64,000 nucleotides of DNA from Epiperipatus broadwayi (Eukaryota > Onychophora > Udeonychophora > Euonychophora > Peripatidae), in assembly GCA_028023455.1 (NCBI GenBank), contig JAQFVV010000013.1, forward strand, positions 11,634,579 through 11,698,578. Reading direction: 5' to 3'. A program made the position numbers and the translations under genes. The notes beneath the pieces were generated by a model. It was not told the origin of the DNA. It ran no database searches and saw nothing but the letters and a program-made list of their open reading frames with translations. Shown here piece by piece: positions 58,315 to 64,000 of this stretch; positions within the stretch are counted from its first letter, which is position 1, and each line of letters begins with the position of its first letter.

Positions 58315-61086
58315 CAAGAGTTAAAAAACTTTTGTCAGTCACAAACCCTTTTACTAAATATCTTTAAAACTGTGGACCCCCTAGTCATTTACTTTACTTA
58401 TTCCAATTACTAAATTTGCACAGTACTTAATATTAAATATTTCACTAGATATCAAACTTTTCATTTTAATCACTTGTAATTAATGATTGAAAAAGATAAA
58501 AGGACTATGGAATATGGCATTATCTTGTGCAACATTTAATATTGAAATCCACACTAACGAAAATTAAAGCAAAAAAAAAAAAAAAATACGTGCAGAGTTT
58601 TTTTTTTTTAATTTTTGGCATTTATGAAATAAATATGTACATTCAAAATAAGTACAGATATTAAAACCACTTTATTAAACATAAAAATGAAGTGAAAAAT
58701 CAACATATTCAGACAGATTAAACATCAACAAAATTACAATAGAAGATTTTAATCAGAATTATAAAAATAAGAATACCAAATAAATTATATTTGGAAAACT
58801 GAATTTAATGGGATGCGTGCAGCTGGTGATCTGTTAACAATTTATCTATGTCCACTTTTAAATTAGTAAGTTGCATTCTCAAATCTTCACAGTCAATGAA
58901 ATGCCATCGATGTCTATTCTGAAGCAGATTTAAAACAATGAAGTCTCTACCAGATATAATCATGGAAATGCCACCAAATACTTTTGTACAACAGTCCATA
59001 GAACTGGGTACAGAAGTGGAACATCTTCTTGCAGCCAAAACAAAGCTGGATACAGAGGTGAAATATCTTGTTGCAGCCAAAACTTTTGATAACCCTGTTT
59101 GAATTGTATCTTGAGATCCTCATTCATACTGATGATCTTGTAAAATTATATTTGGTTCTGCACTAGTAGTGTATAGATTTATTATCCAGTCTGGTATTTC
59201 CAATGATAGAATATGTTTGAACCCAATTTGAAATCTAAATGAAAAACCTCCCAGTAGTTGATGTACAAGATGTTTTATCCTTGAATTGTGCCTATATTAA
59301 ATAATTTGGGAAACTGGGAAAGCTCAGATCTTGCAATATTTTGCTTAAAATATTAGTCTGGCAACAAAAGCTAATATGACCGATTTTGCTTTGATGAGAG
59401 TCAAATTGTCTCCTTGCAGTTGTAAATTAAGATCATTAAATTTTCCAAATAAGTCAGTTAAATAAGCAATATTTGTTTTATTCTTAAACCTTCTAAAAAC
59501 TCTAAAACAGATTGAAAAAGTGCAAAAAATCTTGCCAAACATAAACCTTTCAAAAGCCAGCAGATTTCAGTAAGGAGAACCAATTATTTTCATTACACTC
59601 CTCACATAATCAAGTGAACTGTCTAGTGTTCAAAGTGTCACTTCAAATTTTGTTTACAGCTGTCAAATAAACTGAAATGATTGATGCAATTTGTCACTAA
59701 GGTTCTTGGTTACTAAATGTTGCCTATGGAAGATGCAGTGAACTTCAAACACTTAACATATTTGTTATTTCAGGTAACTTATGAAACTGCGATAACAACC
59801 AACCATAGCTGTTGCTCCATTTGTAGTAAGAGATATTATATTTGTCAATGGAATTATAGGAAAATAGCTCCATTAAATTAAAAACTGATTCACCTCTGGT
59901 GTCTTCATGCACTTCCTGATCTTGCATAAAATGAATGTATGCCAGCAATAAAGGTTCATTATTGGGTAATGTTGACTTGTTCAATTGGAGGGGAAAATTT
60001 TTTTTTTTTTTGCAAATGATTATACAATCAGTTTTCCACATCATAACTCATTTCGCAATACATTTTTGAAATGTATTATTGTCCAAAGGAATCCTTTTTA
60101 TAACATCTTATGCAGATTTGTGGAGTACAGTGTTCAATACTTCCGCAATGGCTGGTAAAATGAGTTTCTCCCCTATCATGTGTGGCTCTCCAGACTTCAC
60201 AATGAGTATGGGTATGTTGTACGGCGCCCTTAATCCATCACCATTTTGCTTTGATGATGAAACAAACATATTATCTATCATAGTTCTCTTCAGAATTTTA
60301 TTTTTAAGTTATTGAAAGTATGACAGATCTTTTTTTTTGTCAGGGTGAATTCTGTTCAAGTAATGGTAGTTTTGATGGTTTCATAGTGTCATTGCTACAG
60401 ACTTTTTCACATATCAGGCATATTGGTAAATCTTTGTTCGATAATGATGAGACAAATCCTAGCTTCAAATAGTCCAAACTGTACAGTCTGCATTTCTTTT
60501 TAAGTTGTCATATTATTATCATAAGAAATAAAAACTTTTATTAACAAACAATTTCGACAGCCCTGTGATAAAAAAACAACAATAAAGTATGTACTTATTT
60601 GAAACAGAAGATTTTTTGTTCAAACTCAAATAAATAAACTGTCCTCTGATTTTCTTTTTCATAGCACTGTTCCTCAATAAATAATTATATTCAATGTTCA
60701 AATCACAAATAAGTACATGTCACATCAAACAAACTAATTTATAGTGTTTTATGAAAGCATAACCATACAAGATCGAATACTGTTTCATCCCACTGTGAGC
60801 AGGTGCGAACATGCAATGGTTTTTCATGTATTTTCATGCATTCTTTTCGTTCACAAGTTTGATATGTAATGTGTTTTAATTCCCAAAAATTTTTTTTTAA
60901 TTATGTTATTTTTCAATTAAATACCTATTGGAATCATAGATATTTTGAAGTAAAAAAGAAATAGCAGTAGCAAGGGGGGCTATTTTTACTATATTTGACC
61001 ACCAAATTTTTTATTGAAACTATAGACCCTTAAAAAGTTCAAATTGATCCCAAGTGGGTCAATGTCAATCACTTTGGGAACTCTTG
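58315..61086 (-). mobile_element. hAT element, 2,772 bp, with 8-bp target-site duplication
   Basis: Short terminal inverted repeats CAAGAGTT (left) and AACTCTTG (right) are bounded by the perfect 8-bp duplication ATTTAGAC at 58307-58314 and 61087-61094. The minus strand carries a decayed ZBED5/FAM200-type transposase. Eight-base duplications and BED-finger transposases define hAT. The sequence next to the right terminus (CCCAAAGTGATTGA on the minus strand) resembles the 'TTCCCAAAGTG' terminal sequence of several Charlie-type families. Confidence 0.9.
58805..60470 (-). pseudogene. ZBED5/FAM200-like hAT transposase pseudogene
   Basis: Minus strand, from the N-terminus. A BED zinc finger lies at about 60340-60450 (CLICEKVCSNDTMKPSKL then a LLEQNSP-like remainder, the first two cysteines kept). 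PLLLAYIHFMQDQEVHED lies at 59900-59970, with LNKSTLPNNEP just before it. Next comes CFRVFRRFKNKTNIAYLTDL with FGKFNDLNLQLQGDN at about 59400-59500, the signature helical segment of this family. RHRWHFIDCEDLRMQLTNLK lies at about 58830-58920. The C-terminal hAT dimerisation region is not evident. Multiple frameshifts show it is inactive. A ~45-bp unit is duplicated at about 58990-59085 (GGTACAGAAGTGGAACATCT versus GGATACAGAGGTGAAATATC). Confidence 0.85.
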
Positions 61087-61099
61087 ATTTAGACCAATA

Positions 61100-61440
61100 C
61101 TGTCTTCAATATTACTATATATAATTTTTAAAGCTAAAATTTTGTTTGATACATTATGTAAAAGTGGTCAATGTACATATAAGATAATGACAATAGCGTT
61201 TTAGGGTGCTATCAATACAAAGGTACCAATGTACATTTATACTGACAGCCCATAAAAAAACCATTTCATTTTCTTACATTTAATTTGAATGTATTGTATT
61301 TATTAATATATATATATATATATTAAGATTAAGTGATAATATATGCCTGAATTCCAGACAGGTAAAATATGTTTTTTTTTTCAAATTCAAACTTTTTAAG
61401 ATTTTCCTTTTAGGTGTATACCTGCCAATAACAAGACTTA
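61100..61440. other. AT-rich spacer with (AT)n
   Basis: Holds a (TA)n run at about 61305-61323. No gene. Confidence 0.6.
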
Positions 61441-61455
61441 ATATCTAATGGTCAG

Positions 61456-61565
61456 TCTTGCATTGGTGGTCGAGAGGTCAGCGCGACTGCTTTGCACTAG
61501 CAGGCAGTTGCCCGGGTTGCGGGTTCGCGTCCCGGCCGATGCTATGACACTTAAAAAAAAAAAAA
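61456..61565 (+). mobile_element. tRNA-derived SINE, copy 2, with 13-bp target-site duplication
   Basis: Same family as the copy at 50407. A box (TGGTCGAGAGGTCAGCGCG), an anticodon-loop-like CTTTGCA, B box (GGTTCGCGTCC), then the identical tail CCGGCCGATGCTATGACA, a CTT and a poly(A). Flanked by ATCTAATGGTCAG at 61443-61455 and 61566-61578. A short CAGTTGCCCGGGTTG insertion relative to a canonical cloverleaf lies before the B box. Confidence 0.9.
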
Positions 61566-61579
61566 ATCTAATGGTCAGC

Positions 61580-62165
61580 CAACTTAATAAATAATATCTT
61601 TTCTTTCAGTGAACCTTTAAAAAGGGGTTTTTGAGACTGCTCTAGATTTAAATATTTTCAGGTTATTTTACTTGCAAAGAAATAAATACAAGTGTGTTAA
61701 ATAACAAATATTCTTATTATAAGATTATGAAAATCATTAATTAATGATACATATCAATTTTGACTTTACCCTAGTAAAATTCTTGGTCAGTTTAAACCTA
61801 TGTAGAAATAACTATTTCTCCTTTTATTTGTAGTTATTATCTGTAATGCTGGGAAGCAAAGTAAATTGTAATTGTGTGTGTGTATATATTTATGGATAAG
61901 TGGGTGGAGGGGGGGGATTTGTAAAACATCCATTGAGAAAGAAAAAGATTTGAGTCACAGCACAGCTGGCTGTTAAGAAGGTTAGATATTCAAAATCATT
62001 GTTCAGTGTCCTTTATTTTTTTTTAATACAGAACTGCATCTGTAATTTAATAGTATTAATAAAAATATGATGCTGATATTAATCCATAATTTTCTCCATA
62101 GATAGTATTTTATTACATATTAAGTTTTTACAATATGATTTATTAAAAAAAGTTTATTATAAAAA
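61580..62165. other. AT-rich spacer
   Basis: No gene. A GGAGGGGGGGGATTTG stretch lies near 61905. Confidence 0.55.
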
Positions 62166-62171
62166 AGCAAA

Positions 62172-63379
62172 TTCAGTACAAAATGAGAAATATGAAATAT
62201 GACAATTCCTGGAATGCACCTTTATAAAATATATACGTGGAAGTGTACACTAGAGGCTTACCGTCATCTTCAGAGTAGTCCCCTTGTACATCTATATACT
62301 GATTAATATGGCATTATAATTTCAGGAAGCACATCTGGAATTCATTTTCAGTAATTCTGTTGGATATCAGTTATAATAGAAAATATTTGTTCTTTCAGTG
62401 CAGTTTTTAATTTTGGAAATAATCTAAATTCAAAGAAAACTAAGTAAGATAAAAAGGCAGGATGGTATAGTTGCGTAATTGATTTTTTGGCCAAAATGTC
62501 CCATCAGCGCAGCACAGTATTTAATTTTGGAAATAATCTAAATTCACAGGGAACTAAGTAAGATAAAGAGGCAGGATGGTTGTGAAATTGATTTTTTGGT
62601 CAAAATGTCTCACAATAAGTGCACTATGACTTGGTCCATTGTCATCACAAATGATCCACTTGTCAGGCCATAATTCCAGTCTTTTCCTTTCATAAGAATA
62701 CTTTTAAATAACATTATTGGTTCATTGTTTGTCCTTGTTCAATAAATTATTGGTAGACTATTCCCTTGTGATCAAAGAAATACGCTAATATGGTCTTAAA
62801 CTGTGAGCACGGCATGCATGACTTTTTAGAGTGTGGTGTATCCAGAGATTTCCATTGCATGCTCTGATGTTTTGTTTCATGGTCAGACTGAAAGCACCAA
62901 GATTCATCACCCATAATTATTCTTGGAAGCAGATACATATTTGAAAAATAATCAGTAGCAACATCAAACTGATGCTGTTTCTGTTCATCCATCAAGATCT
63001 GAGCCATAAATTTCATAGAAATCTTTCTCATGCCCGCCCAATTCTTTATTTAAAATTGGCCTGTTTCTCAATTAATCTGCAATTTCTTCAGCTATCAATC
63101 TCATGATTAATCGTTCTGTCAGACCATATTGTATCTCACACTTTGTTAATGTTAATGTCAGCCATTGTTAGTTTTGGCTGTCTGCTTCTGAAATCATCCA
63201 TTACATTTTCCCACCCATCTTTGAACTTCTTATGCCACTCAAACACACTCAATTTCTTCATAGAATCTTCACCATATATCACTTGCAACAGATGTCAGTA
63301 GCACACTGCCAATTGTCACCAAAAATTTGATATTAATACATTGCTCAAAATTTCAATCACCCATTTTTACATCAACCAT
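62172..63379 (-). pseudogene. mariner transposase pseudogene
   Basis: Minus strand from an ATG at 63379. NFEQCINIKFLVTIGS is the usual start of the first helix-turn-helix. Next come VFEWHKKFKDGWENVMDDF (about 63180-63240), DSMKKLS just before it, MDEQKQHQFDVATDYF (about 62945-62995) and RIIMGDESWCFQSDHETKH (about 62865-62920), with the first catalytic Asp in GDES. SMQWKSLDTPHSKKS and FKTILAYFFDHKGIV follow, then IICDDNGPSHSALIVRHF (about 62595-62650), with the second Asp in DNGPSH. The YSPDL block is scrambled by an internal duplication. The end reads QYIDVQGDYSEDDGK (about 62245-62290), like the 'Q..YFEGD' tail. Several stops and frameshifts. Terminal repeats were not resolved. Confidence 0.9.
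62407..62612. repeat. Tandem duplication, 114-bp unit, inside mariner
   Basis: TTAATTTTGGAAATAATCTA recurs at 62407 and 62521, followed by GGCAGGATGG and GATTTTTTGGYCAAAATGTC in each copy. It duplicates the DNA for the FGQKIN...SPDL region of the transposase, so one ancestral copy had a duplicated C-terminal segment, or the duplication came after its death. Confidence 0.92.
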
Positions 63380-63384
63380 AGGCA

Positions 63385-64000
63385 TAAATATTTATTATCT
63401 TTTTAATAGTTAATTAACAAATACTTCTATCAGTTTAAAATTTACACACATGTTAATGTTCAAACATGTATAATTGTGTAATTTTGATACAATTAAGTCA
63501 GTGACACAACACAGCCATTCTGAAATTAAATTGTCATACCTCATACATATACTCAATGGCTAATGAGATATGTAAGTATTGGAATAATAAAATATTAAAA
63601 ACAATGATTTAATATATATATATATATATAAAGATAAAACAAGGAATTTCTAAAAATTATGAAAAAAAAAAAAAGATAGATGATTTTAAGAAATAGAATT
63701 ATAAATAGTGGAAGAAAACTAAGAACATAACCTAAAAATATTAGGAATGATAACAAAAAGAAGAAGAACAGGCAAAGAAAAGAGAGGTCACCAAATTATC
63801 TTTCCAAGTAGAAACAGAAAAAATGAATAAATTAAGATAAAACTTTTTGAAATTTATGACATAAGATTTTCTGCTTGAAGGTAAATTATGTAACTTTGAA
63901 ATAGAACATTACATCTTATAGAATTTAACATATTTATAAACTTATCACAAATACAAGTATAATTTATGTTAAATTTATATTAAACTTATCACATTTAAAA
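63385..64000. other. AT-rich DNA to the window end
   Basis: Contains (AT)n at about 63612-63630 and an A-rich purine stretch at 63655-63800. No gene. Confidence 0.6.

Noticed and set aside
60079-60315. 78-codon plus-strand frame inside the hAT element
   Set aside because: The transposase reads on the minus strand across this region; the plus-strand frame is its shadow.

Overview
The window reads as AT-rich animal (metazoan) repeat-dense DNA, roughly three-quarters A+T by eye. No complete host gene is visible. Every recognisable protein-coding trace except two weak single-exon candidates belongs to a decayed transposable element. Together the elements (a LINE with APE endonuclease and YMDD reverse transcriptase, a Penelope-like element with GIY-YIG nuclease, Tigger, mariner, ZBED5-type hAT, piggyBac, a probable Merlin, LTR elements and a short tRNA-derived SINE) point to an invertebrate. 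A lophotrochozoan such as a mollusc or flatworm is my guess, not something the sequence proves.

Layout. 1-4.3 kb: AT-rich filler with a ~240-bp tandem duplication. 4.3-6.7 kb: minus-strand LTR-retrotransposon gag and aspartic protease remnant. 6.9-8.3 kb: three tandem-repeat blocks. 10.0-21.2 kb: one old plus-strand LINE split by three insertions: a ~3.5-kb LTR-like insert in ORF1, a 398-bp hAT MITE between endonuclease and reverse transcriptase, and a 1,622-bp solo LTR inside the reverse transcriptase. The last two have perfect target-site duplications. 23.1-23.8 kb: a 743-bp piggyBac MITE with TTAA ends. 26.2-29.7 kb: two adjacent minus-oriented LTR-like elements separated and bounded by (AT)n. 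29.7-42.6 kb: mostly empty AT-rich DNA with a perfect 24-bp-arm hairpin, a perfect 56-bp duplication, a ~41-bp minisatellite and one possible host exon.

42.7-44.0 kb: decayed Tigger transposase. 47.1-50.0 kb: an almost complete but broken Penelope-like element on the minus strand, with a truncated copy on the plus strand lying head to head. 50.4 kb: SINE copy 1. 52.1 kb: another LTR-like start next to (AT)n. 57.3 kb: probable Merlin (ISXO2-like) fragment. 58.3-61.1 kb: a 2,772-bp hAT element with 8-bp target-site duplication and decayed ZBED5-like transposase. 61.5 kb: SINE copy 2. 62.2-63.4 kb: mariner pseudogene.

There is no functional gene set acting together here; the logic of the window is insertion history. 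The most reusable observations are the SINE family defined by two copies with target-site duplications, the group of LTR-like elements that start TGTRAC/TGTACC beside (AT)n and carry a TATA box about 420-540 bp inside, and the nested dating of insertions in the LINE.
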